Both the position numbers and the translations under genes were made by a program. Shown here one piece after another: positions 1-9,412 of a stretch of 64,000 bases of DNA (its first letter is position 1; every line of letters starts with the position of its first letter). The notes under the pieces were generated by a model, which did no database searches, was not told the origin of the DNA, and saw only the letters and a list, made by a program, of their open reading frames with translations. This DNA is from Rossellomorea vietnamensis. Lineage in GTDB: Bacteria > Bacillota > Bacilli > Bacillales > Bacillaceae_B. Where the stretch lies: positions 22,490 through 86,489 of the forward strand of contig NZ_LIXZ01000005.1 in the NCBI RefSeq assembly GCF_001305855.1, written 5' to 3'.

Positions 1-41
1 CAAATTATACTAACTGGCAAAATAGTTGGAGGTTTTTCACA

Positions 42-2888
42 ATGAAAAAGCAATCTGCAAAAGGGGAACCGTGGCAATCGTTTTACGGACCAAACCTTGG
101 TTATGTAATGGAGGTTTATGAACAATTCCTTGAAGATCCATCAGAAGTAGATCCTGAACTAAAGGAATTATTCGAACAATGGGGGCCTCCCACCGTTGAA
201 GACGTTAAGGTGATCGCGAGCGCCCAGCACGGTGATTCATCGTTTACACTACCCGAACAGCCTACCGCCTTGAGCAAAATGGTGGCTGCGGTTAAATTAG
301 CAGATAATATTCGTACATATGGCCATTTAGCTGCGGATATTAATCCCCTGAATGACCGGAATAAGGATACGAGAAGAATTGAACTTTCCGAGTTTAATCT
401 AACAGAAGAAGATTTAAAGCAAATACCTGTTGATTTCTTATGTCCGAATGCTCCTTCCCATATAAAAGACGGGCTTCAGGCCATTCAGCACTTAAGAGAG
501 GTATACACAAATAAGCTAGCATTCGAATATGCTCATGTTCATGAGCTTGAAGAGAAAAATTGGTTAAGGGAAAAGATAGAATCGGAATCTTATTTCACTC
601 CACTTTCTAAAGAGAAGAAAATCGCGTTATTAAAGCGTCTTGCCCAAGTGGACGGATTTGAAAAATATGTTCATCGTACCTTTGTTGGCCAAAAGCGCTT
701 CTCAATCGAAGGATTGGACACGATGGTTCCATTACTGGACGAGATGGTTCGTTATTCAGTTGAATCAGGTGCTAAAACCGTCAATATCGGAATGGCTCAT
801 CGAGGACGTCTGAATGTTCTCGCACATGTCATCGGGAAACCATACGAAATGATTTTTGCAGAATTCCAACACGCTCCGAGTAAGGACTTAATTCCTTCTG
901 AGGGATCAATCGGCATCACGTTTGGTTGGACGGGAGACGTTAAGTACCATTTGGGTGCAGACCGTGAAATTTCTCCACAGCAGTCACCGACAGCCCGTGC
1001 ACGGGTAACGCTTGCCAACAACCCGAGTCACTTGGAAGTTGTCAGCCCAATCGTTGCAGGATACACACGTGCAGCCCAGGAAGTCCGGGAAGATAAAGGC
1101 TACCCTGAGCAATCTCCTGAAGCTTCATATGCCGTGATGATCCATGGGGATGCTGCCTTCCCGGGTCAAGGTGTCGTTGCCGAAACGTTAAATATGAGTC
1201 AACTGCGTGGATACAATACAGGTGGATCTATTCACCTTATCGCCAACAACATGATAGGTTTCACAACTGAAAGCCGTGATTCACGTTCGACAAAGTATGC
1301 ATCAGATACGGCCAAGGGCTTTGAAGTGCCAATTGTGCATGTCAATGCAGATGATCCGGAAGCATGTCTAGCTGCAGCAGTCCTTGCCTATGAATATCGT
1401 AAAACATTCGGTAAAGACTTTGTCATTGATTTAATCGGCTACAGACGTTTTGGTCATAATGAAATGGACGAACCGATGGTAACGAATCCATTGATGTATT
1501 CTGTCATTCAGAATCATCCAAACGTCAAGAAGATGTATGCGGACAAACTCATCTCAGAGGGCATCGTAACGGATGCAGATGTAGAGAAGATGGATTCTGA
1601 AATCGAGGAAGAATTAAAAGCAGCCTATAATAAAGTACCAGCCAAAGACGATGATCCAGATACGGTCCTTGCTCCACCTGAATACGTGGCGAATGGCCTT
1701 CCGGAAATCAACACAAGCGTCGATTTCGATAAACTGGAAGGGTTGAACAGCGAACTGCTCCAATGGCCAGAAGGCTTCAATGTTTTCAAGAAATTAGACC
1801 GTATCCTGAAGAGACGCAGCCAGGTCTTTGAAGGAAAAGGAAAGATCGATTGGGCACATGCCGAGACTCTTGCCTTTGCATCCATCTTAAAGGATGGCAC
1901 CCCAATACGATTGACTGGTCAGGACTCAGAACGTGGTACATTTGCTCAGCGCCACCTTGTACTGCATGATGAGAAATCCGGAGAAGAATATATTCCTTTA
2001 CACAATCTTGAAGATAGTCATGCATCGTTTGTTGTTCTTAATAGCCCTCTTACTGAGACTGCGGTTGTTGGATATGAATATGGGTATAATGTCTTTGCTC
2101 CAGAAACACTTGTTCTATGGGAAGCTCAATTCGGTGATTTCTCTAATATGGCACAAGTGATGTTTGATCAGTTCATCTCAGCCGGTCGCGCGAAATGGGG
2201 ACAAAAAACAGGTCTTGTCATGCTTCTGCCACATGGTTACGAAGGACAGGGTCCTGAACACTCCAGCGCCCGTTTGGAGCGCTTCCTGCAGCTTGGCGGG
2301 GAATATAACTGGACAGTCGCCAATTGTTCAACAGCGGGTCAATATTTCCATATCCTAAGACGTCAAGCCGCTATCCTCCAAAAAGAAGAAGTTAGGCCGC
2401 TTGTCATCATGACACCAAAAAGCTTACTGCGAAATCAGTTTGCAGCTGTCACGGCAGAAGAATTGGCCAATGGGGAATTTCATTCAGTCCTTGAGCAAAA
2501 AGGCCTTGGGGAAAGCACGGATAGGGTTGAAAGAGTTGTGCTATGCAGTGGGAAGATCGCGATTGATTTAGAAGAGAAGCTTCAGGATATCGATGATAAA
2601 GACTGGCTGCACATTCTAAGGGTAGAAGAAATTTATCCTTTCCCTAAAGGGGATATCACAGCCATCCTAAAAAGGTATCCAAACCTGAAAGAATTGGTCT
2701 GGATCCAGGAGGAACCTAAGAATATGGGAGCATGGACATTTGCGGAACCAAGACTGCGCGACATTGCCCCTGAGGATGTCGATGTACATTATGTAGGGCG
2801 TCGCAGACGTTCAAGCCCATCCGAAGGCGAACCAACTGTACACAAAAAAGAACAATCAAGGATCATAAACGAAGCGTTAACCCGATAA
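42..2888 (+). CDS. odhA: 2-oxoglutarate dehydrogenase E1 component
   Basis: This 948-residue thiamine-diphosphate enzyme decarboxylates 2-oxoglutarate and passes the succinyl group to the lipoyl arm of OdhB in the TCA cycle. The N-terminus carries the E1o signature [19 protein letters not shown] lies near residue 252, the ThDP/metal segment GDAAFPGQG near 370, NNxIGFTT near 398 and GHNEMDEP near 470. The length matches Bacillus OdhA. The ATG follows TTGGAGG by about 9 nt. The next gene starts 19 nt after the stop, so it is co-transcribed with odhB. The promoter lies outside the window. Identification is secure. Confidence 0.97.
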   Translation: MKKQSAKGEPWQSFYGPNLGYVMEVYEQFLEDPSEVDPELKELFEQWGPPTVEDVKVIASAQHGDSSFTLPEQPTALSKMVAAVKLADNIRTYGHLAADINPLNDRNKDTRRIELSEFNLTEEDLKQIPVDFLCPNAPSHIKDGLQAIQHLREVYTNKLAFEYAHVHELEEKNWLREKIESESYFTPLSKEKKIALLKRLAQVDGFEKYVHRTFVGQKRFSIEGLDTMVPLLDEMVRYSVESGAKTVNIGMAHRGRLNVLAHVIGKPYEMIFAEFQHAPSKDLIPSEGSIGITFGWTGDVKYHLGADREISPQQSPTARARVTLANNPSHLEVVSPIVAGYTRAAQEVREDKGYPEQSPEASYAVMIHGDAAFPGQGVVAETLNMSQLRGYNTGGSIHLIANNMIGFTTESRDSRSTKYASDTAKGFEVPIVHVNADDPEACLAAAVLAYEYRKTFGKDFVIDLIGYRRFGHNEMDEPMVTNPLMYSVIQNHPNVKKMYADKLISEGIVTDADVEKMDSEIEEELKAAYNKVPAKDDDPDTVLAPPEYVANGLPEINTSVDFDKLEGLNSELLQWPEGFNVFKKLDRILKRRSQVFEGKGKIDWAHAETLAFASILKDGTPIRLTGQDSERGTFAQRHLVLHDEKSGEEYIPLHNLEDSHASFVVLNSPLTETAVVGYEYGYNVFAPETLVLWEAQFGDFSNMAQVMFDQFISAGRAKWGQKTGLVMLLPHGYEGQGPEHSSARLERFLQLGGEYNWTVANCSTAGQYFHILRRQAAILQKEEVRPLVIMTPKSLLRNQFAAVTAEELANGEFHSVLEQKGLGESTDRVERVVLCSGKIAIDLEEKLQDIDDKDWLHILRVEEIYPFPKGDITAILKRYPNLKELVWIQEEPKNMGAWTFAEPRLRDIAPEDVDVHYVGRRRRSSPSEGEPTVHKKEQSRIINEALTR

Positions 2889-2907
2889 GAATGAGGAGGA
2901 CATCACA

Positions 2908-4149
2908 GTGGCAGAAATTAAAGTTCCAGAATTAGCAGAATCAATTACAGAAGGTACGATTGCACAATGGCTGAAGCAGCCAGGGGATTATGTTGAAAAA
3001 GGCGAATATATCGTCGAACTTGAAACCGATAAAGTAAATGTGGAAGTCATATCAGAAGAAGCCGGCACAATCCAGGAGCTTAAAGCTGATGAAGGCGATA
3101 CAGTTGAAGTTGGTCAAGTGATTGCCATTGTAGGTGCAGGCGGAGAAGCTAAAGCCACCTCTGATGCAAAGGAAGAAGCGCCTAAGAAGGAAGAAAACGA
3201 AGAGAAGACAGAAGAAGCACCAGTTGAAGAAGCACCAGTGAAAGAGGACAAAAAGAATCGTCCGATCGCTTCTCCTGCAGCACGCAAGTTAGCTCGTGAA
3301 AAAGGCATCGATCTCTCTGATGTTCCAACAGATCCACTTGGACGTGTGCGTAAACAGGACATTGAAGCATATAGCAATAAACCGGCAGAAGCACCTTCTA
3401 AACCTGTAGCAGAGGAGAAAAAGGCTCCAGCAAAGAAAGATGATGGAAAGCCAGTGGTACGTGAGAAAATGTCCCGCAGACGTCAAACTATTGCGAAACG
3501 ATTAGTCGAAGTTCAGCAGACAGCTGCCATGCTGACGACATTCAATGAGATTGATATGAGTAAAGTGATGGAGTTACGTAAGCGTAAAAAGGACAAATTC
3601 TTTGATGACCATGATGTAAGACTTGGTTTCATGAGTTTCTTCACAAAAGCAGTGGTAGCGGCTCTTAAGAAATACCCTTATGTTAACGCTGAAATTGATG
3701 GGAATGAAGTCGTCCTTAAGAAATTCTACGATGTTGGTGTAGCCGTATCCACTGATGATGGATTAGTTGTACCTGTCGTACGTGACTGTGAACGTAAGAA
3801 CTTTGCCGAAATTGAAGGGGAAATCATGGAACTGGCGACTAAGGCCAGAAACAATAAATTATCCCTTGGAGACCTGCAAGGAGGGTCATTCACCATTACA
3901 AATGGTGGGGTATTCGGTTCATTACTGTCCACTCCGATCTTAAATGGACCACAGGTTGGAATTCTTGGAATGCATAAAATCCAACTTCGCCCTGTAGCCA
4001 TTGATAAAGATACAATGGAAAATCGTCCAATGATGTACATTGCCTTATCGTATGATCATAGAATCATTGATGGAAAAGAAGCTGTTGGATTCCTGGCAAT
4101 GGTTAAAGACTTACTTGAAAACCCTGAAGATTTACTTCTTGAAGGGTAA
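2908..4149 (+). CDS. odhB: dihydrolipoyllysine succinyltransferase, E2 of 2-oxoglutarate dehydrogenase
   Basis: This 413-residue E2 core accepts the succinyl group from OdhA and transfers it to CoA. The order is a lipoyl domain at residues 1-77 with lipoyl-lysine K42 in ETDKVNV, a Glu/Lys/Pro/Ala-rich linker, a peripheral-subunit-binding domain around 118-152 ([16 protein letters not shown]), a second linker, and a catalytic domain from about 185 ending in SYDHRIIDG with the active-site His. The start is GTG, chosen because GAGGAGG sits 7-8 nt upstream and the next residues match the conserved [12 protein letters not shown] start. It is second in the odhAB operon, and a strong terminator follows. 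Confidence 0.97.
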   Translation: MAEIKVPELAESITEGTIAQWLKQPGDYVEKGEYIVELETDKVNVEVISEEAGTIQELKADEGDTVEVGQVIAIVGAGGEAKATSDAKEEAPKKEENEEKTEEAPVEEAPVKEDKKNRPIASPAARKLAREKGIDLSDVPTDPLGRVRKQDIEAYSNKPAEAPSKPVAEEKKAPAKKDDGKPVVREKMSRRRQTIAKRLVEVQQTAAMLTTFNEIDMSKVMELRKRKKDKFFDDHDVRLGFMSFFTKAVVAALKKYPYVNAEIDGNEVVLKKFYDVGVAVSTDDGLVVPVVRDCERKNFAEIEGEIMELATKARNNKLSLGDLQGGSFTITNGGVFGSLLSTPILNGPQVGILGMHKIQLRPVAIDKDTMENRPMMYIALSYDHRIIDGKEAVGFLAMVKDLLENPEDLLLEG

Positions 4150-4184
4150 ACAACTCTGATTGAATAATGATAGATGAATGTTTG

Positions 4185-4230
4185 GCTGATTCATATGACC
4201 CCTGGTGGCATATGAGTCAGCTTTTTTTTT
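4185..4230 (+). terminator. terminator of odhAB
   Basis: A 13-bp stem (4185-4197 with 4209-4221, one G-U pair) is followed directly by nine T residues. It is a classic Rho-independent terminator 35 nt after odhB. Confidence 0.93.
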
Positions 4231-4323
4231 CACAAATTTTCACCTGAGGAATAAAATATGGTTAAACAAAATAATGTTTCTTCAAGGAAACTTGTGGACA
4301 ACAATCAGAAAGGGTGAAAAAAT

Positions 4324-4461
4324 GTGAAAGCTTATCACTCAAAAAAAGTGGTTCAGTATTCCTATCTATTTCATAAGATCGGACTTCTCGATCATGATCA
4401 AATTAAGCAAATCGAGGAATACCATGGATTAAAAGTCATGAAAAAAGACAGGCTCAAATGA
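4324..4461 (+). CDS. small hypothetical protein (45 aa), possibly the 3' part of a longer broken ORF
   Basis: The ORF encodes VKAYHSKKVVQYSYLFHKIG and ends in DRLK. The GTG start has AAAGGGTG about 6 nt upstream. I do not recognise the family. An ATG at 4258, also with a GAGG site, opens the same reading frame but hits TGA at 4315-4317; reading past that single stop would give one 67-codon ORF. A hairpin at 4448-4474 overlaps the stop codon but has no T-run. It is either a genuine short gene or the tail of a gene with a nonsense codon; the sequence cannot decide. Confidence 0.4.
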   Translation: MKAYHSKKVVQYSYLFHKIGLLDHDQIKQIEEYHGLKVMKKDRLK

Positions 4462-4541
4462 ATTTGAGTCTGTCATCCATATCGTATCTCAGGGGGTGAG
4501 ATAGTTTGATTGATTTTCAATTTTTATCTTTATTTACAGCG

Positions 4542-4676
4542 TCAAGATTTCCTAAAAGGTTTCAATCCACGGTTACGAATTTCTTTCTTAAGAAGCGATA
4601 TCCAGTCTTGATCATTCCCTTGTTTCTCAGCATCACGATAAGCTGCCACCAACTGTTCATTACTTAAGATTTTCAT
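4542..4676 (-). CDS. Sda-like peptide (sporulation histidine-kinase inhibitor family)
   Basis: This 44-residue peptide reads MKILSNEQLVAAYRDAE and then DWISLLKKEIRNRGL. The spacing matches Sda, which has LSDELLI, an aromatic residue, then DFI, LI, EI and RRxL. Sda is a helical hairpin that binds sporulation kinase KinA and blocks its autophosphorylation. The open frame extends 25 codons further upstream, but the internal ATG at 4676 has GGGAGG 7-8 nt ahead and removes an AT-rich non-Sda extension. Bacillus Sda is normally under DnaA control; I see no clear DnaA boxes here, so it may be a paralogue. The family call is by pattern recognition. Confidence 0.72.
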   Translation of the reverse strand: MKILSNEQLVAAYRDAEKQGNDQDWISLLKKEIRNRGLKPFRKS

Positions 4677-4703
4677 GACCAACCTCCCAGGAAATGTATA
4701 AAA

Positions 4704-4730
4704 TATAGAATTTTCTATATTTTCTATATA
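4704..4730 (-). promoter_or_regulatory. AT-rich inverted and direct repeats upstream of the Sda-like gene
   Basis: TATAGAA (4704-4710) and TTCTATA (4713-4719) form a perfect 7-bp inverted repeat. A further TTTCTATATA copy follows at 4721-4730. The block lies just upstream of the ribosome binding site of the Sda-like gene, where promoter or operator elements would sit. No protein assignment is possible. Confidence 0.35.
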
Positions 4731-4740
4731 TTCTACATAG

Positions 4741-5051
4741 AAAACCTTCATTTGAAAAGTGTTTTTTCATAAATTCCGTCTAAAGTTGTATTTTTAGTTT
4801 TTTTGTTGAATCTGGTTTAATGAAGGAGTATTTTGTCTGCATCATCCAGCTATACATATTAAGACTTGGTGGATTTTGTCGACGGTACGGTATCGGACTA
4901 TCTAATCTGATTCTATAGGTACATGTTGATTAGTTTGAAAATTTTAATTTTTGTGATAATATACACGCATAAGGAACTAATAATGTCACCTCTTGAATCA
5001 CTTGTGGATGGTTCCAATTTATACAGGGTCATAATAAAGGGGGAAAATCAT
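4741..5051. other. intergenic region before yngI
   Basis: About 310 bases separate the Sda-like gene region from the yngI start. In-frame codons upstream of yngI run back to an ATG at 4923, but they encode a hydrophobic non-family extension without a ribosome binding site. I see no convincing RNA structure or further gene. Confidence 0.5.
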
Positions 5052-6695
5052 TTGTCGGAGATTTTACACACTACAGTAGGGGATCTTCTCGAAGAAAAAG
5101 CACGTATTCAGCCGGACATTGAAGCAGTTGTCTATGCTGATAGGGGGTTAAGGTGGTCCTATCACGAATTCAACCAATTATGCAGACAGGCTGCAAAGGG
5201 CTTCATGAATCTAGGCATTAATAAAGGCGATCATATCGCCATATGGGCATCAAACACACCTGAATGGTTAGTGAGCCAGTTCTCTACCGGGAAAATGGGT
5301 GCCGTACTGGTCACAGTGAACACAAATTATCGAAGTGCTGAATTAGAATATTTACTAAGACAATCTGACAGTCAGACGATTATTTTGATGGAAGAATTCA
5401 GAGGTGCGTCATATATAGACATGCTTTATGAGATCTGTCCGGAATTGAAGTCTTCCGAGCCTGGGAAGTTAAAGAGTGCAAAACTGCCTTTCTTAAAAAA
5501 TGTGATTGTTTTAGGTGAGAATTCCTATCCGGGTACATATAGCTGGCAGGATATCATGGAGAAAGGGAAAGAAGTGGAAGATAAAGACCTTGATCAAAGA
5601 CTTTCAACCCTCTCCCCACATGATGTCATTAATATGCAATATACGTCCGGGACGACAGGGTTTCCAAAAGGGGTCATGCTCACGCACTCCAATATCGTAA
5701 ACAACGGGTATAATATCGCCGGCTGCATGAGGCTTGGCAATGAAGATCGTTTATGCATTCCAGTTCCATTCTTTCATTGCTTCGGGTGCGTACTGGGGGT
5801 ACTTGCTTGTGTTTCCGTAGGAGCCACAATGGTCCCATTACAGGAATTTGATCCCCGTCAGGTCTTGAAGACGGTCCAGGATGAAAAGTGCACGGGCCTT
5901 CATGGAGTGCCTACCATGTTCATTTCTGAGTTAAATCTCCCGGATTTCGATCAATATGATCTCTCCCATCTTCGCACGGGTATCATGGCAGGCAGTAATT
6001 GTCCGATTGAAGTGATGAAAGGGGTCATGGACAAAATGGGAGCAGATGAAATCACGATTGCCTATGGTCAGACAGAGTCATCCCCTGTTATCACCCAGAC
6101 ACGTACCCACGATCCGATTGAATTAAAGGTCGAGACCGTTGGGAAATCCTTGCCGAATGTAGAAGTGAAAATTGTAGAGCCAGGTTCAAATCGGGAAGTC
6201 CCATACGGAGTCCAGGGAGAATTGTGTACCCGTGGATATCACGTCATGAAAGGATACTATAAGAATGAAGAGGCGACAAGGCTTGCCATTGACGATGAAG
6301 GCTGGCTCCATACGGGTGATTTAGCCGTCATGGATGAACACGGATATTGCAGGATTACAGGAAGATTAAAAGATATGATCATTCGAGGTGGTGAGAATAT
6401 TTACCCTAGAGAGATTGAAGAGTTCCTTTATTCCCATCCTAAGGTTTTGGATGTACAGGTCATTGGGATTCCCGATGAGGTTTATGGTGAAGAGGTCATG
6501 GCCTGGATCATTTTGAAGGAAGGACAAACTGCGACCTCTGAAGAGATCAGAGAGTATTGCACTGGTAAGATCTCGCGTCATAAAATCCCAAGATATATTG
6601 AATTTACTGATTCCTACCCAATGACTGCCTCTGGTAAGATTCAAAAATTCCGCTTAAGAGAGCAGGCGAAGCAAACCGCCATTCCAAAAAAGTAA
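5052..6695 (+). CDS. yngI: acyl-CoA synthetase (AMP-forming), YngI-like
   Basis: This 547-residue ANL-superfamily enzyme activates a medium- or branched-chain fatty acid through an acyl-adenylate to acyl-CoA. It carries the AMP-binding loop YTSGTTGFPKG near residue 196, the PFFHCFGCVLG stretch, YGQTESSP, the hinge GRLKDMIIRGGENIYP near 435 and the C-terminal catalytic lysine in TASGKIQKF near 526. Wording and length match B. subtilis YngI throughout. The TTG at 5052 is preceded by AAAGGGGG with 8 nt spacing and gives the family-like SEILHTTVGDLLEEKA start, so the longer ATG frame is rejected. It is monocistronic with its own terminator. The physiological substrate is not known from sequence. 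Confidence 0.88.
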   Translation: MSEILHTTVGDLLEEKARIQPDIEAVVYADRGLRWSYHEFNQLCRQAAKGFMNLGINKGDHIAIWASNTPEWLVSQFSTGKMGAVLVTVNTNYRSAELEYLLRQSDSQTIILMEEFRGASYIDMLYEICPELKSSEPGKLKSAKLPFLKNVIVLGENSYPGTYSWQDIMEKGKEVEDKDLDQRLSTLSPHDVINMQYTSGTTGFPKGVMLTHSNIVNNGYNIAGCMRLGNEDRLCIPVPFFHCFGCVLGVLACVSVGATMVPLQEFDPRQVLKTVQDEKCTGLHGVPTMFISELNLPDFDQYDLSHLRTGIMAGSNCPIEVMKGVMDKMGADEITIAYGQTESSPVITQTRTHDPIELKVETVGKSLPNVEVKIVEPGSNREVPYGVQGELCTRGYHVMKGYYKNEEATRLAIDDEGWLHTGDLAVMDEHGYCRITGRLKDMIIRGGENIYPREIEEFLYSHPKVLDVQVIGIPDEVYGEEVMAWIILKEGQTATSEEIREYCTGKISRHKIPRYIEFTDSYPMTASGKIQKFRLREQAKQTAIPKK

Positions 6696-6721
6696 TTAAA
6701 AAATTGTAAGCGTTTCCCTGC

Positions 6722-6761
6722 AAAGGACATCCCTATCGTAATGATGGGAATGTCCTTTTTT
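6722..6761 (+). terminator. terminator of yngI
   Basis: AAAGGACAT pairs with ATGTCCTTT, with an extra CCC/GGG step, and a T-run follows. Confidence 0.88.
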
Positions 6762-6888
6762 AATGATTCTTCGTATAATGAAAGTAGAGAATACTGAAAT
6801 TTCAAAGATCATTTGATAAAATATAAGAAAGCCAGTTTGAGTGATTAACTGTAATAAAGTTATGTTAACAAGAGAGAGGGGTAACGTG

Positions 6889-7764
6889 GTGTACGTGTTT
6901 GTCTATGGTACGTTAAGAAGACATGAAAGTAATCATTCCTTATTAAAGGATGCTTCATTGATCCGGGAACAAGCCTGGGTAGAAGGGCTTCTATATGAAA
7001 CGAATAGAGGCTATCCAGCCATGAAAGAAGGCAATGGTACGGTCTATGGAGAATTATATAAGATCGACTCAGACATCTTAGTGAAGATCGATGAACTTGA
7101 GGATTTCCTGGAAGGTCGTGAGGAGAACCTGTTTATCCGCAAGCTTAAGAAAGTTGAAACAGACACCGGAACCCGGGAAGCATTTGTCTTTTATTCCAAA
7201 GATAAATCATTATTTCAAGAAGAAATTCCTTCAGGAGATTGGAAGGTCCATCAATTTCTTAAGGGGAAACCCGAAAGAACGCTTTACTTCGCATACGGAT
7301 CCTGTATGGATGATGATCGATTTAAAAAAGCCCAGGTCGATCGACATTTCAAGGAATGCCTTGGAGCAGGGGTGTTGGAAGGATATACAATGAAGTATCT
7401 CTTTCAAGTACATGATGGAGGTCGTGGAGATATCATTGAAGATGGAGGAACGATGGAAGGGGTTGTATATGATATCCCCAGAGAGGCAGTAGAGTACTTG
7501 TTTACAAGGGAGGGGGTCACCCCGGGTTGGTACAGAGCGGCTTTCATTGACATACTGATAGACGGCAAACCGTATAACGATGTACTGACCTTTATAGTAA
7601 AATTGAAATATAATGAAACGTGTCCCCCTGATCATTACGCCAGGGAAATCCTTAGGGGAAGCCGTCCGCATGTAAGTCAGTCTTACCATGAAAAACTTCA
7701 AAAACAGTTAATGGAGATAGGTATGACGAAAGATCAAGTGGAGAATCTCCTTAAGTCAAGTTAA
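6889..7764 (+). CDS. ykqA: tandem gamma-glutamylcyclotransferase-fold protein, YkqA-like
   Basis: Two GGCT/AIG2-type domains lie in one chain. The N-terminal one begins VFVYGTLRRHESNH and has the small YtfP/GGACT look. The second, from about residue 135, begins LYFAYGSCMDDDRF. Both YGT/YGS nucleotide-loop-like turns that define the fold are intact. Family members cleave gamma-glutamyl or glutamylamine conjugates, but the substrate of YkqA is unknown. Adjacent GTG codons at 6886 and 6889 follow AGAGGGG; 6889 has the better spacing of 7 nt. B. subtilis YkqA has similar length and architecture. The gene stands alone between terminators. Confidence 0.78.
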   Translation: MYVFVYGTLRRHESNHSLLKDASLIREQAWVEGLLYETNRGYPAMKEGNGTVYGELYKIDSDILVKIDELEDFLEGREENLFIRKLKKVETDTGTREAFVFYSKDKSLFQEEIPSGDWKVHQFLKGKPERTLYFAYGSCMDDDRFKKAQVDRHFKECLGAGVLEGYTMKYLFQVHDGGRGDIIEDGGTMEGVVYDIPREAVEYLFTREGVTPGWYRAAFIDILIDGKPYNDVLTFIVKLKYNETCPPDHYAREILRGSRPHVSQSYHEKLQKQLMEIGMTKDQVENLLKSS

Positions 7765-7883
7765 AGGTACAGACACTTCAAGAATCAGCAGTGGTTTTCA
7801 TGTTAATCAGCTGGGGTATTTAATAAGTGACCAGGTGGGTACCTGGGGAGACACAAATAGTAATGTGTGAAAAGAGGTGTGTG

Positions 7884-8510
7884 ATGGACTTTTTACTTCA
7901 TTTAGTTGATCAATTCGGTTATATTGCCATGTTTCTGTTTAGTTGGGTCGTGTTTGTGGGATTGCCGGTACCAAACGAACTGGCTGCCGCATTAGCCGGA
8001 TATCTTTCTGAATGGAGACATTTTAATCCGTACACCTCTTTTTTCTTTATGTATAGTGGACTGATCTCCTATGGGATCTTTGCCTTCATGAATGGCAGGT
8101 ATTTTGGCACAAAATTAACCTCGCGGATGAGGAATGGGAGCAAATCCAAAAAACTCATTGAAAACGGTGAAGTTTGGCTGAATAAATATGGTCCATTGGC
8201 TATTTCATTCAGCTATTTTATACCAGGGATCCGGCTATTCATGCCTTATATTGCAGGTACAACACGAGGGATCTCCTTCATCAAGTATCTTCTTTATGCC
8301 CTTCCATCAGCTTTCGTATGGGGAATCATCTATTTTCAGATTGGACGTTACTTCCCTAAGAGCTTCCAGGCACTGTTAGAGGAAGTGAGCCTGAAAGCGG
8401 GGATTATTTTTGTCATCCTACTGATCGCACTGATTGTTTATGGACTCTTCTTCACTATGAAAAAAAGTACCCATACAACAAAGTGGAAAAAAGTAAGGTA
8501 TCGGAAATAA
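7884..8510 (+). CDS. DedA/SNARE-associated family membrane protein
   Basis: This 208-residue polytopic membrane protein begins MDFLLHLVDQFGYIAMFLF, carries FVGLPVPNE and the family block SYFIPGIRLFMPYIAGTTRG, and ends in a hydrophobic helix plus a basic tail. DedA proteins are lipid-scramblase or flippase-like factors linked to membrane homeostasis and proton-driven transport. The ATG at 7884 is preferred because AAAGAGGTG lies just upstream and it removes a non-family N-terminus. A weak hairpin follows and is shared with the convergent gene. The family is clear; the exact role is not. Confidence 0.85.
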   Translation: MDFLLHLVDQFGYIAMFLFSWVVFVGLPVPNELAAALAGYLSEWRHFNPYTSFFFMYSGLISYGIFAFMNGRYFGTKLTSRMRNGSKSKKLIENGEVWLNKYGPLAISFSYFIPGIRLFMPYIAGTTRGISFIKYLLYALPSAFVWGIIYFQIGRYFPKSFQALLEEVSLKAGIIFVILLIALIVYGLFFTMKKSTHTTKWKKVRYRK

Positions 8511-8518
8511 TAAAAGAC

Positions 8519-8541
8519 TGATGAAGGTATTTCCATCAGCC
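8519..8541. terminator. weak bidirectional terminator
   Basis: CTGATG pairs with CATCAG between the convergent genes. The minus-strand side is followed by TCTTTTATT. The stem is short, hence moderate confidence. Confidence 0.45.
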
Positions 8542-8865
8542 TTGCTCATCCATAATGATCGTGAAATACTTCCCGAATACACCTATCGCTTTAACCGTGG
8601 TTCTGGAACCATTCTCGTCCTCAAAGATCTTGCCGATCGTGTTAAACAGCAAGTAGCCATTCTTAATATTTGATCCGGTTTCGATCAAGGTTGTATAGGA
8701 ATTCCCTTCCACTTTTTTGGTGCAGGTTATCGAAGTATGGCACTCGATATCGTATTCAGTCAATAGCCAAGAGTAAAACTGTTCTTCATTCGGCCGATGC
8801 GTACTCATATAAAAAAACAGAAGGATGGAGAAAACGATCCCTATTCTGGTTAATCCTTTTTTCAC
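8536..8865 (-). CDS. hypothetical membrane-anchored or secreted protein
   Basis: The 109-residue product starts MKKGLTRIGIVFSILLFFYM, a positively charged N-terminus followed by one hydrophobic segment that looks like a signal anchor. About 85 residues of extracytoplasmic beta-rich sequence follow, with two cysteines (CHTSITC) that could form a disulfide. I do not recognise the family. It converges on the DedA gene. A plausible Shine-Dalgarno-like purine run and a coherent signal anchor support expression. Confidence 0.6.
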   Translation of the reverse strand: MKKGLTRIGIVFSILLFFYMSTHRPNEEQFYSWLLTEYDIECHTSITCTKKVEGNSYTTLIETGSNIKNGYLLFNTIGKIFEDENGSRTTVKAIGVFGKYFTIIMDEQG

Positions 8866-9064
8866 GAATATCGAACCTCTTCCACTAATTTATCTCCTAT
8901 AATATACCATATAACAATAGGTTGGTGTGACAAAATTCTTAAAAAGTCGACAAAAAAACTATATAACGAGCGTACAGCAGTATTACGATTTAGATAGTAG
9001 TTGAACTAATGCGCCTGTAAGAATATACTAGTAGCATAGTTCTATTGAAAAGGAGGGTATCGAC

Positions 9065-9268
9065 TTGATCCATAAGACTTGGACGGAGAATTCATCGAAT
9101 AAAAAGATAAAGTGTGTACATACGGACGCGAAGAAATATACAGTGGCGAATGTCCTTACAGTTGGAAAAGAATATGAAGTGAAAAACGAATCAGAAGATT
9201 ACTACTTCGTAATCGATGAAAGTGGCAAAATGGGAGGCTTCTACAAAGAATACTTCGAAGAGGTCTAA
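9065..9268 (+). CDS. small conserved protein, DUF6501/YkvS-like
   Basis: The 67-residue protein MIHKTWTENSSNKKIKCVHT has the pattern KCVHTDAKKY, VGKEYEVKNE, DYYFVIDESG and GGFYKEYFEE, seen in a small Bacillus family whose function is unknown. The start is TTG with a strong AAGGAGGG 7-8 nt upstream. It is preceded by about 180 nt of leader and followed by its own terminator, so it is transcribed alone. The family name is from memory and less certain than the gene itself. Confidence 0.72.
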   Translation: MIHKTWTENSSNKKIKCVHTDAKKYTVANVLTVGKEYEVKNESEDYYFVIDESGKMGGFYKEYFEEV

Positions 9269-9278
9269 ACCATCTTCC

Positions 9279-9316
9279 AGCTGATTTTTTCCTGAACGGA
9301 AGAAATCAGCTTTTTT
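9279..9316 (+). terminator. terminator after the DUF6501-like gene
   Basis: AGCTGATTT pairs with AAATCAGCT across a 15-nt loop and runs into six T residues. Confidence 0.88.
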
Positions 9317-9412
9317 AATGTAAACTTTACGAAAAATATATACTATTCATTTTATTATTTAATGTATTGATCAAAAGGAACTTGAAAATTGGGATGGATG
9401 GGGAGAGGACAA

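Noticed and set aside
797-2358. Several antisense and overlapping ORFs inside odhA
   Set aside because: They are shadows of a long, well-conserved gene, with no ribosome binding sites and no family resemblance.
5052-5060. Upstream ATG (4923) as yngI start
   Set aside because: The added 43 residues are hydrophobic and unlike the family, and there is no RBS at 4923, while TTG 5052 has an excellent one.
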